The notes: generated from the sequence alone by a model not told the origin. DNA of 64,000 nt from Bog-473 sp963783965 (GCA_963783965.1 CAWAPQ010000002.1:310001-374000); one strand, 5' to 3'. Shown: positions 16,454 to 25,218, counted from the first letter of the stretch. Translations and numbers: made by a program.

Positions 16454-16908
16454 TTGAGGTCGTGGCCGGCGTTGGCGGAGCCCTCCGATGCGCTCTTCTC
16501 CGCCCCCTCCAGGCTCACGAAAGCCAGGCGGAGCTGGGACAGCGACTCGAGGAGGGCCGGTTCGGCCTCTCCGAGGCGGCCCCGGAGCCCGTCGAGCAGG
16601 GCGCCGAGACCGTCGATGGCCAGGCGGGCCTGAAAGAGCTGGGGCGGGCTCTGCGAGAGGTAGATCGCGGCGAGCTCGAAGAGCCCGTAGCAGTGGTTGG
16701 CCACCACGACCTCGGCCGGGGTGTGGGCCAGCTGGGCCCGCATGGCGTCGACCTCGGCCTGGGCCGCCGCCTGCTCCTCGGTGAGTGGGGCTTCCGGTGA
16801 CGTCAGCGTGACGTCCGTGTCGTCCGGCCGGCCTGGGGGTGGAGAGGGGGTGTCGTCACCCTCCTTCTTGGGGAAATGCTCGCCCGACGGTGTCCACAAG
16901 CTGCTCAT
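16450..16908 (-). CDS. DUF1844-family protein
   Basis: This 152-aa protein has a charged, Pro-rich N terminus (residues 1-45) and a helical domain: EVVVANHCYGLFELAAIYLS, ARLAIDGLGALLDGLRGRLG, ALLESLSQLRLAFVSLE. The order matches DUF1844, a family of unknown function. In streptomycetes, as I recall, a DUF1844 gene is also divergent from infC, so the link to IF3 seems conserved. It has no TM segment or known catalytic residue. A -10 box TAGGGT lies 6 nt before its ATG, so the mRNA is probably leaderless. Confidence 0.65.
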   Translation of the reverse strand: MSSLWTPSGEHFPKKEGDDTPSPPPGRPDDTDVTLTSPEAPLTEEQAAAQAEVDAMRAQLAHTPAEVVVANHCYGLFELAAIYLSQSPPQLFQARLAIDGLGALLDGLRGRLGEAEPALLESLSQLRLAFVSLEGAEKSASEGSANAGHDLN

Positions 16909-16914
16909 GCTGGT

Positions 16915-16920
16915 ACCCTA
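16915..16920 (-). promoter_or_regulatory. -10 box of leaderless DUF1844 promoter
   Basis: On the minus strand TAGGGT is followed by 6 nt and then the ATG of the DUF1844 gene. The spacing places the transcription start at the A of the ATG. Confidence 0.5.
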
Positions 16921-17109
16921 TGCTCCTTGACTACATGGAAGCGGGGCCCCCACTGAGCGGCCTCCACCTGGCCACCACCCCGCACAGGCGGGGCGCACCG
17001 TGCGCCAGGTCGATCGCCTCTCAACCGCGGGCCCTGCCCGCCGGTCGGCCTCGCTCCACCGTTTGGCTTGCGGAAGGACCGCCGGCCCGAGTGAGAGGTG
17101 TGATGACGC
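16921..17109 (+). promoter_or_regulatory. infC leader region with tandem hairpins
   Basis: This stretch of about 190 nt separates the DUF1844 start from infC and encodes no convincing protein. Two adjacent hairpins are visible: CCCCGC-ACAG-GCGGGG (16978-16993) and GGCGCAC/GTGCGCC (16992-17006), which share two bases and so are mutually exclusive at the edge. A Shine-Dalgarno AGAGGTG ends at 17100. A 5-codon mini-ORF (ATG 17102 to TGA 17119) overlaps the infC start. The arrangement suggests post-transcriptional control of IF3, but no known leader family was recognised. Confidence 0.4.
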
Positions 17110-17841
17110 ATCGTCGCTGAAACCACTACTGAGCACCGGATCAATGACCGAATCCGTGCCCGTGAAGTCCGGCTCGTGGACCCCGACGGTGTGCAACTAG
17201 GCATCAAGCCGCTCCCCGAGGCCCTGGCGATCGCCAAGGAGCTCGATCTCGACCTCGTCGAAGTCGCACCCATGGCCAATCCGCCCGTCTGCCGGATCAT
17301 GGACTTCGGCAAGTTCAAGTTCGACGAGGCCCAGCGGGCCAAGGAGAGCCGCCGCAAGACGGTCCACGTCGGGATCAAGGAGATGAAGTACCGGCCGAAG
17401 ATCGGCCCGGGAGACTTCGACACCAAGACCCGGCAGGTGGCCAAGTTCCTGGGCGAAGGGCACAAGGTCAAGATCACGATCATGTTCCGAGGCCGCGAGG
17501 TCTATCACCCCGAGCACGGGAAGCGGATCCTCGATCGGATCGCCGAGCAGATGGAGGGCATCGCCAAGGTTGAGGCCGAGCCCAAGCTCGACAACCGCAA
17601 CATGATCATGGTGCTCGCCCCCGACAAGCGGGCCCGTCAGGCCGCCCAGTCGAGGGAGAAGGCGCAGCAGCGCACCGACAAGCCGGGCGCCGGTGCCGCT
17701 CCGCAAGCGTCTGCCGATCCGGCAGCCGGGAACGGGGCGGGCGGCGAGACGGCCTCTCCTCCGGAGGGGAACGGAAGTGCGCCGGCGGCCGGTGGGACCA
17801 ATGGAGTCAGCGAAGTCGCAGCATCAGCCGAAGAGGGATGA
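17110..17841 (+). CDS. infC: Translation initiation factor IF-3, AUC start codon
   Basis: IF3 keeps the 30S subunit free and checks start-codon choice. The conserved N-terminal domain reads EHRINDRIRAREVRLVDPDG and LGIKPLPEALAIAKELDLDL, with the C-terminal domain from about residue 90 (KEMKYRPKIGPGDFDTKTRQ, VKITIMFRGREV). A low-complexity Ala/Gly/Pro tail of about 65 residues follows, longer than in E. coli IF3. In-frame stops at 17101-17106 force the start into a short interval in which only ATC 17110 (IVAETTTEHRIND) is plausible, 9 nt after AGAGGTG. IF3 genes classically use rare AUU/AUC starts for autoregulation. It heads infC-rpmI-rplT. Confidence 0.92.
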   Translation: MVAETTTEHRINDRIRAREVRLVDPDGVQLGIKPLPEALAIAKELDLDLVEVAPMANPPVCRIMDFGKFKFDEAQRAKESRRKTVHVGIKEMKYRPKIGPGDFDTKTRQVAKFLGEGHKVKITIMFRGREVYHPEHGKRILDRIAEQMEGIAKVEAEPKLDNRNMIMVLAPDKRARQAAQSREKAQQRTDKPGAGAAPQASADPAAGNGAGGETASPPEGNGSAPAAGGTNGVSEVAASAEEG

Positions 17842-17845
17842 CGCA

Positions 17846-18040
17846 ATGCCGAAGATGAAGACAGACCGGGGCGCCGCCAAGCGCATCAAGGTGACCGCCT
17901 CCGGCCGGTTGCGCCGGCGCAAGGCCTTCCGCTCGCACATTCTGGAGAAGAAGAGCAGCGTGCGCACGCGCCGGCTCGGTCGCGAGGCCGACATCGCCAA
18001 GGCGGACGAGCGCGCCACTCGCCGGATGCTCGGCATCTAG
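17846..18040 (+). CDS. rpmI: 50S ribosomal protein L35
   Basis: This 64-aa basic protein of the large subunit reads MPKMKTDRGAAKRIKVTASG, then RLRRRKAFRSHILEKKSS, the family pattern with no deviation. It lies 4 nt after infC and 70 nt before rplT, the universal infC-rpmI-rplT order. Confidence 0.96.
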   Translation: MPKMKTDRGAAKRIKVTASGRLRRRKAFRSHILEKKSSVRTRRLGREADIAKADERATRRMLGI

Positions 18041-18110
18041 TCGCAGGCGATCACCACCGCGCTCCGGCGCACCCCCATCTGACCCACCGAGATCTGAGAG
18101 GAGCACCCCC

Positions 18111-18494
18111 ATGGCCAGAGTGAAGCGGTCCGTCCACGGCCGCAAGCACCATCGCGCTGTCCTCGAGCAGGCGAAGGGGTACTACGGAAACAAGAGCCGC
18201 TCCTACCGAGCGGCCAATGAGCAGCTCATGCACTCGATGCAGTACGCCTTCCGGGACCGTCGCGCCCGCAAGGGCGACTTCCGCAAGCTGTGGATCCAGC
18301 GCATCAACGCCGGGACCCGGCAGCACGGCATGAGCTACAGCCGGTTCATCAACGGCCTGCACCTGGCCGGCGTGGAGGTCGACCGCAAGGTCCTGGCCGA
18401 TCTGGCCGTGAGCGACGCCGAGGCCTTCGGTGCACTCGTGGTCACCGCGCAGGACGCCCTGTCCAATGCGCCCGTGGCCGAGGTCGCTTCCTGA
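18111..18494 (+). CDS. rplT: 50S ribosomal protein L20
   Basis: This 127-aa protein binds 23S rRNA early in 50S assembly. The sequence MARVKRSVHGRKHHRAVLEQ, AKGYYGNKSRSYRAANEQLM and RRARKGDFRKLWIQRINAGT is typical of L20. A strong Shine-Dalgarno (GAGAGGAG) precedes the ATG. Its stop overlaps the proposed CTG start of the methyltransferase gene by four bases (CTGA). In other bacteria L20 represses this operon; no obvious mimic of its rRNA site was found in the spacer. Confidence 0.97.
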   Translation: MARVKRSVHGRKHHRAVLEQAKGYYGNKSRSYRAANEQLMHSMQYAFRDRRARKGDFRKLWIQRINAGTRQHGMSYSRFINGLHLAGVEVDRKVLADLAVSDAEAFGALVVTAQDALSNAPVAEVAS

Positions 18495-19357
18495 CCCAGC
18501 GGCTGGCCTTTTCGCACCGGCGGATCCGCCGGCTGCGCGGGCTGCTGCAGAAGCGTTCGGCTCGCTGGAGCGAGCGCGCCTTCGTCGCCGAAGGGGCGGA
18601 GCTCATACGGAGCGCGTTCGATGCGGGCGTTCCCGTCGAGTCCCTCTACGTCGCGCCGGACGGCGACGACGACCCCACCGTGCAGGACGCGTGCCGGCGC
18701 GCCGAGGCTGCCGGCGTGCGGGTGTTCCCCCTGGCCGACGGCGTCCTCGAACGGGTGGCCGACACGGTCACGCCCCAACCGGTGCTCGCCGTGCTCCCGA
18801 TGCTCGAGGAGCCGCCGGTCGGCGCAGACCCCTGGTCGGCCCATCCGGGCGCGCTCATCGTGGTCCTGGTCGACGTGCGCGACCCCGGCAACGCGGGCAC
18901 CGTCCTGCGGGCGGCGGACGCCTCCGGGTCGACGCTGGTTGTCTCTGCCGGCGACTCGGTCGATCCCTACAACCCCAAGACGGTGCGCTCCTCGGCCGGG
19001 TCCCTCTTCCATGTGCCCCTGGCGGTCCGACCCGACCCGCGTGCCCTCGCCACCGAGCTGGCGAGCGCCGGCTTCCGCACGCTGGCCACGGTGGTGCGGG
19101 AGGGCGAGGACTACGCCGGGCTCGATTGGTCCACACCGTCGGCCATCTTTCTGGGCAACGAATCTTCCGGGCTCGATCCCGGGCTGGCCGACGCGCTGTC
19201 CGGGAAGCTGGCCATCCCGATGGCCGGGCGGGCCGAATCGCTGAACGTCGGCGTGGCCTGTGCGGTGGTCTGCTTCGAGGCGTTCCGCCAACGCCGGGGC
19301 GGCGGTGCCGCGCCACGTAGCATCACGGACGGCGGATTGGCCCAATCTGGTGACTGA
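18491..19357 (+). CDS. SpoU/TrmH-family RNA 2'-O-methyltransferase
   Basis: This 288-aa SPOUT methyltransferase probably modifies rRNA or tRNA ribose. A substrate-binding N domain (RIRRLRGLLQKRSARWSERA, then FVAEGAELIRSAFDAGVPV) precedes the knotted catalytic domain with IVVLVDVRDPGNAGTVLRAA, FLGNESSGLDPGLAD and IPMAGRAESLNVGVACAVV, the three SpoU motifs. No ATG, GTG or TTG occurs in frame between rplT and the conserved sequence. The best start is CTG 18491, overlapping the rplT stop as CTGA with GAGGT 6-7 nt upstream. It precedes pheS, as in other actinobacteria. The exact target nucleotide is unknown. Confidence 0.85.
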   Translation: MTQRLAFSHRRIRRLRGLLQKRSARWSERAFVAEGAELIRSAFDAGVPVESLYVAPDGDDDPTVQDACRRAEAAGVRVFPLADGVLERVADTVTPQPVLAVLPMLEEPPVGADPWSAHPGALIVVLVDVRDPGNAGTVLRAADASGSTLVVSAGDSVDPYNPKTVRSSAGSLFHVPLAVRPDPRALATELASAGFRTLATVVREGEDYAGLDWSTPSAIFLGNESSGLDPGLADALSGKLAIPMAGRAESLNVGVACAVVCFEAFRQRRGGGAAPRSITDGGLAQSGD

Positions 19358-19361
19358 CGAC

Positions 19362-20435
19362 ATGGCAACCGACAACGTGGATCTCGACATCGACGGCATC
19401 ACCGCCGACGGCGCGCGAGCTATTGAGGGCGCGCCATCAACCGAGGCCCTCGGCCAGGTCGAGACCGAGTTCCTGGGCAAGCGGTCCCCGCTGAACCGGG
19501 CTCACCGCGCCCTGGGCGGGCTGAGTCCCGAGGCCCGCAGGGAAGCCGGCCGCCGTATCGGTGAGGCCCAGTCACAGCTCAGGGCGCTGCTGGAGGCCCG
19601 CCGCGCCGAGCTGGCAGAGTCCGAACGTGCGGGGGCGCTCCGCGCCGACCGCCTGGACCTCACCGAGGTCATCCCGGACCAGGTGCGCTCCGCGCCGGCG
19701 CGCGGGCACCTGCACCCCGCCACGCAGGCTCGGGCCGAGCTCGAGGATGTCTTCGTGGGCATGGGCTTCACCGTGGCCGAGGGCCCTGAGGCGGAGACGG
19801 ACTGGTACAACTTCGAGGCGTTGAACATCCCGCCGGCGCATCCGGCACGTGGCATGTACGACACCATGTACCTCGACGTCGGGGAGCCCGAGACCGTCCT
19901 GCTGCGCACGCACACGTCGCCGGTGCAGATCCACCTGATGGAGGCGGCGGTGCGCGACGACTCCCTGCCGATTCACGCCGTCATGCCTGGCAAGTGCTTC
20001 CGGCTCGACACGCCCGACGCCCGCCATCTTCCCGTGTTCAATCAGATCGAGGGGCTCGTGGTCGACCGGGACATCACCTTCGGCGACCTCGCCGGCACGA
20101 TCCAGGCCTTCACGGAGGCCTACTTCGGCCCGGGCATGCGCTCACGCCTGCGCCCGGCCTACTTCCCCTTCACCGAGCCGTCGGCCGAGTACGAAATCAC
20201 CTGCACCGTCTGCCTCGGCGAGGGCTGCCGTACCTGCTCGCAGACCGGCTGGATCGAGCTCGGAGGCTGCGGCATGGTCGACCCCGCCGTCTTCGCCGCC
20301 GTGGGAATCGACGCCGACGTCTGGTCGGGCTTTGCCTTCGGGTTCGGCATCGACCGTCTGGCGCAGATGCGTCACGCCATTCCCGACATGCGCTCCTTTC
20401 TGGAGAACGACATCCGCTTCCTCTCGCAGTTCTGA
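19362..20435 (+). CDS. pheS: Phenylalanine-tRNA ligase alpha subunit
   Basis: This is the catalytic alpha chain of the heterotetrameric PheRS. The N-terminal coiled-coil region includes VETEFLGKRSPLNRAHRAL, followed by the class II core with HPATQARAELEDVFVGMGFT, EAETDWYNFEALNIPPAHPA, RTHTSPVQIHLM and motif 3 GFGIDRLAQMRH. ATG 19362 gives 357 aa; GTG 19350, overlapping the methyltransferase stop, is an alternative adding four residues. Neither has a strong Shine-Dalgarno. It is 27 nt ahead of pheT. Length and motifs are standard, so the subunit should be functional. Confidence 0.95.
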   Translation: MATDNVDLDIDGITADGARAIEGAPSTEALGQVETEFLGKRSPLNRAHRALGGLSPEARREAGRRIGEAQSQLRALLEARRAELAESERAGALRADRLDLTEVIPDQVRSAPARGHLHPATQARAELEDVFVGMGFTVAEGPEAETDWYNFEALNIPPAHPARGMYDTMYLDVGEPETVLLRTHTSPVQIHLMEAAVRDDSLPIHAVMPGKCFRLDTPDARHLPVFNQIEGLVVDRDITFGDLAGTIQAFTEAYFGPGMRSRLRPAYFPFTEPSAEYEITCTVCLGEGCRTCSQTGWIELGGCGMVDPAVFAAVGIDADVWSGFAFGFGIDRLAQMRHAIPDMRSFLENDIRFLSQF

Positions 20436-20462
20436 CCTCGCCCCACAACGAGAAAGTCCCCC

Positions 20463-23000
20463 GTGCGCGCTCCACTCAGCTGGCTCCGTGATTTCGCCCC
20501 GTTCCCCGACGACGTCGGGGTACTGCGCGACGCGCTCGACGACCTGGGCCTCGTCGTCGAGGCCATCGAACACGTGGGCGAGGGGCTGGGCGACGTGGTG
20601 GTCGGCCGGGTGCTCGAGATCCGCCCGATCAAGGGCGCCGACAAAATCCGACTGACGATCGTCGACGGCGGCAGCGCGGAGCCGCTCGAGATCGTGTGCG
20701 GCGCCACCAACTTCGCGGTGGGGGATCGGGTGCCCTTGGCGCCGGTCGGGGCGATCCTGCCCGGCGGCTTCGAAATAGAGGCCCGCCCGTTGCGCGGCGT
20801 CATGTCCCACGGCATGCTCTGCTCGGGCAAGGAGCTCGGTCTCTCCGACGACGGCGCGGGCCTGCTGACCTTGGGGGACGAGTCGCCGGGTGAGCCGGGG
20901 ACGCCCATCATGGAGGCGCTCGGACTGCGGGTCGACACGGTCTTCGACATTGCGGTCGAGGGCAACCGCCCCGATGCCTGGTGCATTTCGGGCATCGCCC
21001 GCGACCTGGCGGGCCGCCTGGAGCTGCCGTTCACGCTCCCCGAACCACCCCCGCCGGCGGCGAGCGGCTGGCCCGTGGAGGACGCGGCGAGCGCCTCGGT
21101 GGACTCGCCCGATCTCTGTCCCCGACTCACGGTCTCCGTCCTGCGCCACGTCACCGTCGCACCGTCGCCGGGCTGGCTCGCCCAGCGGCTGCTGCTGGCC
21201 GGCATGCGACCGATCAACAACGTCGTCGACGCGTCGAATTACGTCATGCTCGAGCTCGGCCAGCCCACCCACCCCTACGACCTGTCACTCCTCCCCGGAC
21301 GCGGGCTGACCGTCCGGCGAGCCCGGTCCGGCGAAAAGGTCGAGACGCTCGACGGCGTGCAGCGCACGGTGGGGCAGCAAGGACGGAGCCTCGGTGACAC
21401 CGGCGAGGACTGCCTGATCTGCGACGCCGAGGGCACACCGGTCGGCATCGGCGGGATCATGGGCGGCGCCTCGTCTGAGATCGCCGAGACGACGACCGAG
21501 GTCCTGCTGGAGGCGGCCTACTTCACCCCCATGGCGATCGCGCGCACGTCCAAGCGACTTGGTCTCCGCACCGAGGCCTCGGCGCGCTTCGAGCGCGGCG
21601 TCGACCCGTGGGTCATTGAGCCGTCGGTGCGGCGCTTCTGCCAGTTGCTGGCGGAGAGCTCGCCCGGGCTCGAGGTCGCCGACGGCATTCTCGACGTGCG
21701 CGGCGACGTGCCCGAGCCGTTCGTGGTCTCGGTGCCGATCGCCCGGGTGCACCGCCAGATCGGGGTCGCGCTCGGGCCGGCGGAGATCGCCCGCCTCATT
21801 GAGCCGATCGGCTTCGCCGTGCTGGAGCAGGAGCGCGTGAGGGACGACGGCGTGCTGATCGTCCAGGTGCCGACGAATCGCCCCGACGTCCGGGTCGAGC
21901 CCTACGGTGTCGATGACGTCATCGAAGAGATCGCCCGCACGTTCGGATACTCCAATGTGCCGCGCCGGGTGCCGACGTGGCCGCAGCCGGGTCGCCTGAC
22001 GGCGCTGCAGCGCTCCCGGCGTGAGGTCAAGGACGTCCTGCGCGGCTTGGGCGCGTCGGAAGGCTGGACCGACACCTTCGTGTCGGCGACGGCGCATGAC
22101 GACGTGGACCTCATCGGCCCGGCGGTCATGGTGGCCAACCCCCTCGACGCCGAGAAGCCGTTCCTCCGTCGCTCCCTGCTGCCCGGTCTCCTCGGCGCGC
22201 TGGCCTACAACGCCAGCCGGCGACAGCCGGATGTGCGACTGTTCGAGGTCGGCGTCGTCTTCTCGCACCCCGGCGCTGGCTTGGCACGGGTCGTCGAACG
22301 GAGCGGGGCCGGCGGCACGGAGCGGGCGGAGTTGCCGGGGGAGCGCGAGCTTCTCTCGGCCGTCTTCGCCAACCAGGAGGACGATGCTCGTTGGGCTGTG
22401 GCGGCCTGGCACGTCTTGGCGGACTCGCTCCGCCTGGACGGGGTGCGGCTTATCCCCCCGGGTGGCGGCGCGCCGCCGCTGCCCGGCTTGCACCCGACCC
22501 GCTCGGCGCACCTCATGGCTCGTGCGGGCAGCTTGGACGAAGTCACCATCGGTGCGGTGGGGGAGATCGACCCCGCGGTCGCAGCACGATTCGACCTGAC
22601 CCGCCCATCGGGCAGCGGCACGACGGCTCGGCGTATCGGCTGGCTGGAGGTCGACCTGGGCCTGCTCTTCGACGAGGAGCGGGTGCCCCGCCGCGTCACG
22701 GTGGGTGGTGCTGTCAGCCGGTTCCCGTCATCGGACATCGACCTTGCCTTCGTGGTGGAGGACCGGCACCCGGCCGATGCCGTCGCCGACGCCCTGCGGG
22801 GGGCAGGGGGCGATCTCTTGGAGTCTGTGCATCTCTTCGACGTCTACCGCGGCACCGGCATCGACGACGGCTCCCGGAGCCTGGCCTACCGACTGCGCTT
22901 CTGCGCGGACGACCACACGCTCACGGACGAAGAAGTCGGGGGACTGCGCTCCCGCTGCATCGACACCGTGACGCAGGAGTTCGGCGCCTCCCTGCGCTGA
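20463..23000 (+). CDS. pheT: Phenylalanine-tRNA ligase beta subunit
   Basis: This 845-aa beta chain of PheRS binds and edits tRNA-Phe. From the GTG start the usual domains follow: MRAPLSWLRDFAPF, an EMAP-like tRNA-binding domain (VVGRVLEIRPIKGADKIRLT), the B3/B4 editing domain with MRPINNVVDASNYVMLELGQ and EAAYFTPMAIARTSKRLGLR, the B5 domain (DVRVEPYGVDDVIEEIARTF), a catalytic-like core, and a C-terminal anticodon-binding ferredoxin fold (SSDIDLAFVVEDRHPADAVA). Length and order are normal. In mycobacteria pheT is followed closely by argC; here about 3.4 kb of other genes intervene. Confidence 0.96.
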   Translation: MRAPLSWLRDFAPFPDDVGVLRDALDDLGLVVEAIEHVGEGLGDVVVGRVLEIRPIKGADKIRLTIVDGGSAEPLEIVCGATNFAVGDRVPLAPVGAILPGGFEIEARPLRGVMSHGMLCSGKELGLSDDGAGLLTLGDESPGEPGTPIMEALGLRVDTVFDIAVEGNRPDAWCISGIARDLAGRLELPFTLPEPPPPAASGWPVEDAASASVDSPDLCPRLTVSVLRHVTVAPSPGWLAQRLLLAGMRPINNVVDASNYVMLELGQPTHPYDLSLLPGRGLTVRRARSGEKVETLDGVQRTVGQQGRSLGDTGEDCLICDAEGTPVGIGGIMGGASSEIAETTTEVLLEAAYFTPMAIARTSKRLGLRTEASARFERGVDPWVIEPSVRRFCQLLAESSPGLEVADGILDVRGDVPEPFVVSVPIARVHRQIGVALGPAEIARLIEPIGFAVLEQERVRDDGVLIVQVPTNRPDVRVEPYGVDDVIEEIARTFGYSNVPRRVPTWPQPGRLTALQRSRREVKDVLRGLGASEGWTDTFVSATAHDDVDLIGPAVMVANPLDAEKPFLRRSLLPGLLGALAYNASRRQPDVRLFEVGVVFSHPGAGLARVVERSGAGGTERAELPGERELLSAVFANQEDDARWAVAAWHVLADSLRLDGVRLIPPGGGAPPLPGLHPTRSAHLMARAGSLDEVTIGAVGEIDPAVAARFDLTRPSGSGTTARRIGWLEVDLGLLFDEERVPRRVTVGGAVSRFPSSDIDLAFVVEDRHPADAVADALRGAGGDLLESVHLFDVYRGTGIDDGSRSLAYRLRFCADDHTLTDEEVGGLRSRCIDTVTQEFGASLR

Positions 23001-23028
23001 GCGGCGGCCGGCGTGGCAAGGTGGTCCG

Positions 23029-24060
23029 GTGGAGGTACGCCTGGTCGACCCATCGGACGAGAACGAGCTGGCGGAGTGGACCGCGGTCCTCCGCGCCAGC
23101 GACGAGGACTTCTGGCCCGACGTCAGCGGGTTCACGCTGTCCGACATCCGCGCCTTCGCCCAGCACCGCAGCAGGTCAAGGCGGTTCGATCTCCTGGCGG
23201 CGCGGCAGTCCGACGGTCCGATTCTCGGCGTAGGCATGATGGAGCTGCCGCTGCGCGACAACCTGGGCAGCGCCGAAGTCACCGTGGCGGTCCACCCGGC
23301 CCAGCGGCGCCGCGGCGTGGGGACGGCCATCGTCGACGCCATGGCCGAGCGCGGACGGGCGGACGACCGCGAGGTCCTCAACTCCATAGTGGACGCGCCG
23401 CTCGGCCGCGCCGCGGACGACGCTTCGCTGTCGTTCGCGCCGAAGGTCGGCTTCGAGATCATGCTGAGCGGCAACATCCGTCATCTGGCCGTCCCGCTGG
23501 AGAGAGGGCGTCGGGAGGAGTTGCATGCCGAAGTCGCAGGGGCCCGCGATGCGTCCGCCTATCGCGTCCTGACCTTCGAGGCGCCCTGGCCGGCGAAGTA
23601 CATCGAAGACCAGTGCGCGCTCTTCCGGTGCATGTCCACTGACGAACCGCACGGTGACGAAGGCCACGAAGAGGAAATATGGGACGCCGACCGCGTGGAC
23701 GAGAACGACGCGCTCCGCGCCGCGCGCGGCGCGCGATTCCTGATCGCGGTGGCGGAGCACCGCGCCTCGGGCCGGCTGGTCGCCTGCACCGAGCTCCTCC
23801 TCGCCGCCGACGTCCCGGGACAGGCCTGGCAGATGTTGACCGTCGTGCGCCCCGAGCACCGGGGCCATCGCCTGGGGCTGGCCATCAAGCTCGCCAACGC
23901 CGAGGAATTGGCTCGTGTGGCACCCGAGGTGCGGGTGATCATCACCGGCAACGCGGCCGTCAATGCACCGATGATTGCGGTGAACGAGATCATGGGATTC
24001 GAGGTCGCCAGCGATGGCAACTTCTGGCAGAAGCGCCTGGAGTCACCTGCGCCTGCCTGA
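23029..24060 (+). CDS. Tandem-GNAT N-acetyltransferase
   Basis: This 343-aa protein has two GNAT-like halves. The first (residues 1-165) has the acetyl-CoA motif VTVAVHPAQRRRGVGTAIVD. The second (residues 180-335) has a weaker copy, LTVVRPEHRGHRLGLAIKLA, ending in NEIMGFEVASDGNFWQK. Such duplicated GNATs include mycothiol synthase and various resistance or metabolite acetyltransferases. The second motif A (R-x-x-x-L-G-L) resembles the mycothiol synthase class, but I cannot assign a substrate. It starts with GTG 28 nt after pheT and may be co-transcribed. Confidence 0.75.
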   Translation: MEVRLVDPSDENELAEWTAVLRASDEDFWPDVSGFTLSDIRAFAQHRSRSRRFDLLAARQSDGPILGVGMMELPLRDNLGSAEVTVAVHPAQRRRGVGTAIVDAMAERGRADDREVLNSIVDAPLGRAADDASLSFAPKVGFEIMLSGNIRHLAVPLERGRREELHAEVAGARDASAYRVLTFEAPWPAKYIEDQCALFRCMSTDEPHGDEGHEEEIWDADRVDENDALRAARGARFLIAVAEHRASGRLVACTELLLAADVPGQAWQMLTVVRPEHRGHRLGLAIKLANAEELARVAPEVRVIITGNAAVNAPMIAVNEIMGFEVASDGNFWQKRLESPAPA

Positions 24061-24082
24061 TCGACGGCGCCTTTCGTCCGAA

Positions 24083-24823
24083 CTACGGAGATTCGGGGGC
24101 CGTCAGCGTCGCGGCATTCCAGACAAGGAAGGCGGAGCCACAGACAGAGCCCATACCGTCGACTGCTGTGAGTCCATTGACTCTCAACTGGCTTACGACG
24201 ACGGTCTGCGCGTTGGAGAAGGTCATGCTGGCGGTCTGTGGATGAAAGGGAGTCTCCGGGCACCGAGACCCCGTGGCGCCCTGTTGCATGATCGCATTCG
24301 CCTCGGTCAGCCATGCGATGATCACATCCGCAAGACCCTGCCCGATTGAAGGGTCCTGTCCTAATGGCGGGATTGCGGCCTTCGGAGTCAGGCGGATCGG
24401 CGAAGGAATGGTAGAGGTCGCCTTCAAGCTGTCTGCTTCGCTGTTGAAAAGCGTCACGGTGAGGCTGGATTCGAGCGTGCAGGGAGATGTCGAAGTGTCG
24501 GCGATCCAAAACGACGACGCCCAGTTCCCCGCAGCTCCTTGACTGCCTCGGTACTGGACATCGAGTTGCTGAGCCGTACATTGCGAAGGCAGCGACGCGA
24601 GTGTCGGCGTTGTTCTGTGCGCGGGTGTGGGCAGCCGTGCAGGCGGTGGATTGTTCGAACCTGATGAGAAATCCACGATTGCTCCGACCGTCACGGCAGC
24701 TATCACCACGACTCCTGTCGTGACGAAGAGACGCCGTCGTCGACGCCTGGGCCTGGCTTCCCTGAAGAGCGCTTGTTCCTCAGCGCTGGCAGCTTCTCGT
24801 GGGGGAAGGACGGTCAGAGCCAT
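24083..24823 (-). CDS. Single-pass membrane protein with DUF4232-like extracellular domain
   Basis: The 246-aa protein has a short cytoplasmic N terminus ending in EEQALFREARPRRRRRR, one transmembrane helix (LFVTTGVVVIAAVTVGAIV), a Pro/Thr-rich linker and an external domain of about 170 residues. That domain begins LPSQCTAQQLDVQYRGSQGA and has STSPCTLESSLTVTLFN, the Cys pattern of DUF4232. It shares the rare 'LFxEARxRRRRR' anchor with the protein at 25215, although their outer domains differ. It is divergent from the GntR gene, suggesting joint regulation. Function is unknown; surface binding or sensing is a guess. Confidence 0.6.
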   Translation of the reverse strand: MALTVLPPREAASAEEQALFREARPRRRRRRLFVTTGVVVIAAVTVGAIVDFSSGSNNPPPARLPTPAHRTTPTLASLPSQCTAQQLDVQYRGSQGAAGNWASSFWIADTSTSPCTLESSLTVTLFNSEADSLKATSTIPSPIRLTPKAAIPPLGQDPSIGQGLADVIIAWLTEANAIMQQGATGSRCPETPFHPQTASMTFSNAQTVVVSQLRVNGLTAVDGMGSVCGSAFLVWNAATLTAPESP

Positions 24824-24870
24824 TGAGACCCTGGCGTTCGGCCTTGCATAGAACTACTATGACTAGGACC

Positions 24871-25218
24871 ATGTTGTCTGTCAACATCGACCGAGACGAC
24901 TCGATCCTCCTACATGACCAGGTGGCGGCAGAGATCCGCCGCGCCATCGCCGAGGGCGAGGCAGGCGCCGGGGAACGCCTTCCATTGGTCAAGGACATTG
25001 CAGCTGTACTCGGAGTCAACAAGAACACGGTGCTTCGTGCGATGCACATCCTCCGCGATGAGGGCTTGTTGGAGTTCACGCGGGGTCGAGGGATCACAGT
25101 GACTGGCACGCCGGAGAAGAGCGCTGTGCTCCGCCGGGCGCGTGACCTGGTGGAGTTCGCCCGTCATCAGGGCTATCGGCGGGAGGACGTCATTGAGATG
25201 ATCGCCACCCTTCCGTGA
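24871..25218 (+). CDS. Short GntR-family regulator (YtrA-like)
   Basis: This 115-aa protein has the GntR winged helix (LLHDQVAAEIRRAIAEGEAG, LPLVKDIAAVLGVNKNTVLR, ILRDEGLLEFTRGRGITVTG) but only a short helical tail of about 40 residues instead of an effector domain. This is the YtrA subclass, which usually controls neighbouring membrane proteins. ATG 24871 is chosen because YtrA proteins start directly before the winged helix; ATG 24859 overlaps a candidate -10 box TACTAT (24855-24860). The stop overlaps the GTG of the membrane protein gene by 4 nt, so the two form an operon. Confidence 0.8.
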   Translation: MLSVNIDRDDSILLHDQVAAEIRRAIAEGEAGAGERLPLVKDIAAVLGVNKNTVLRAMHILRDEGLLEFTRGRGITVTGTPEKSAVLRRARDLVEFARHQGYRREDVIEMIATLP

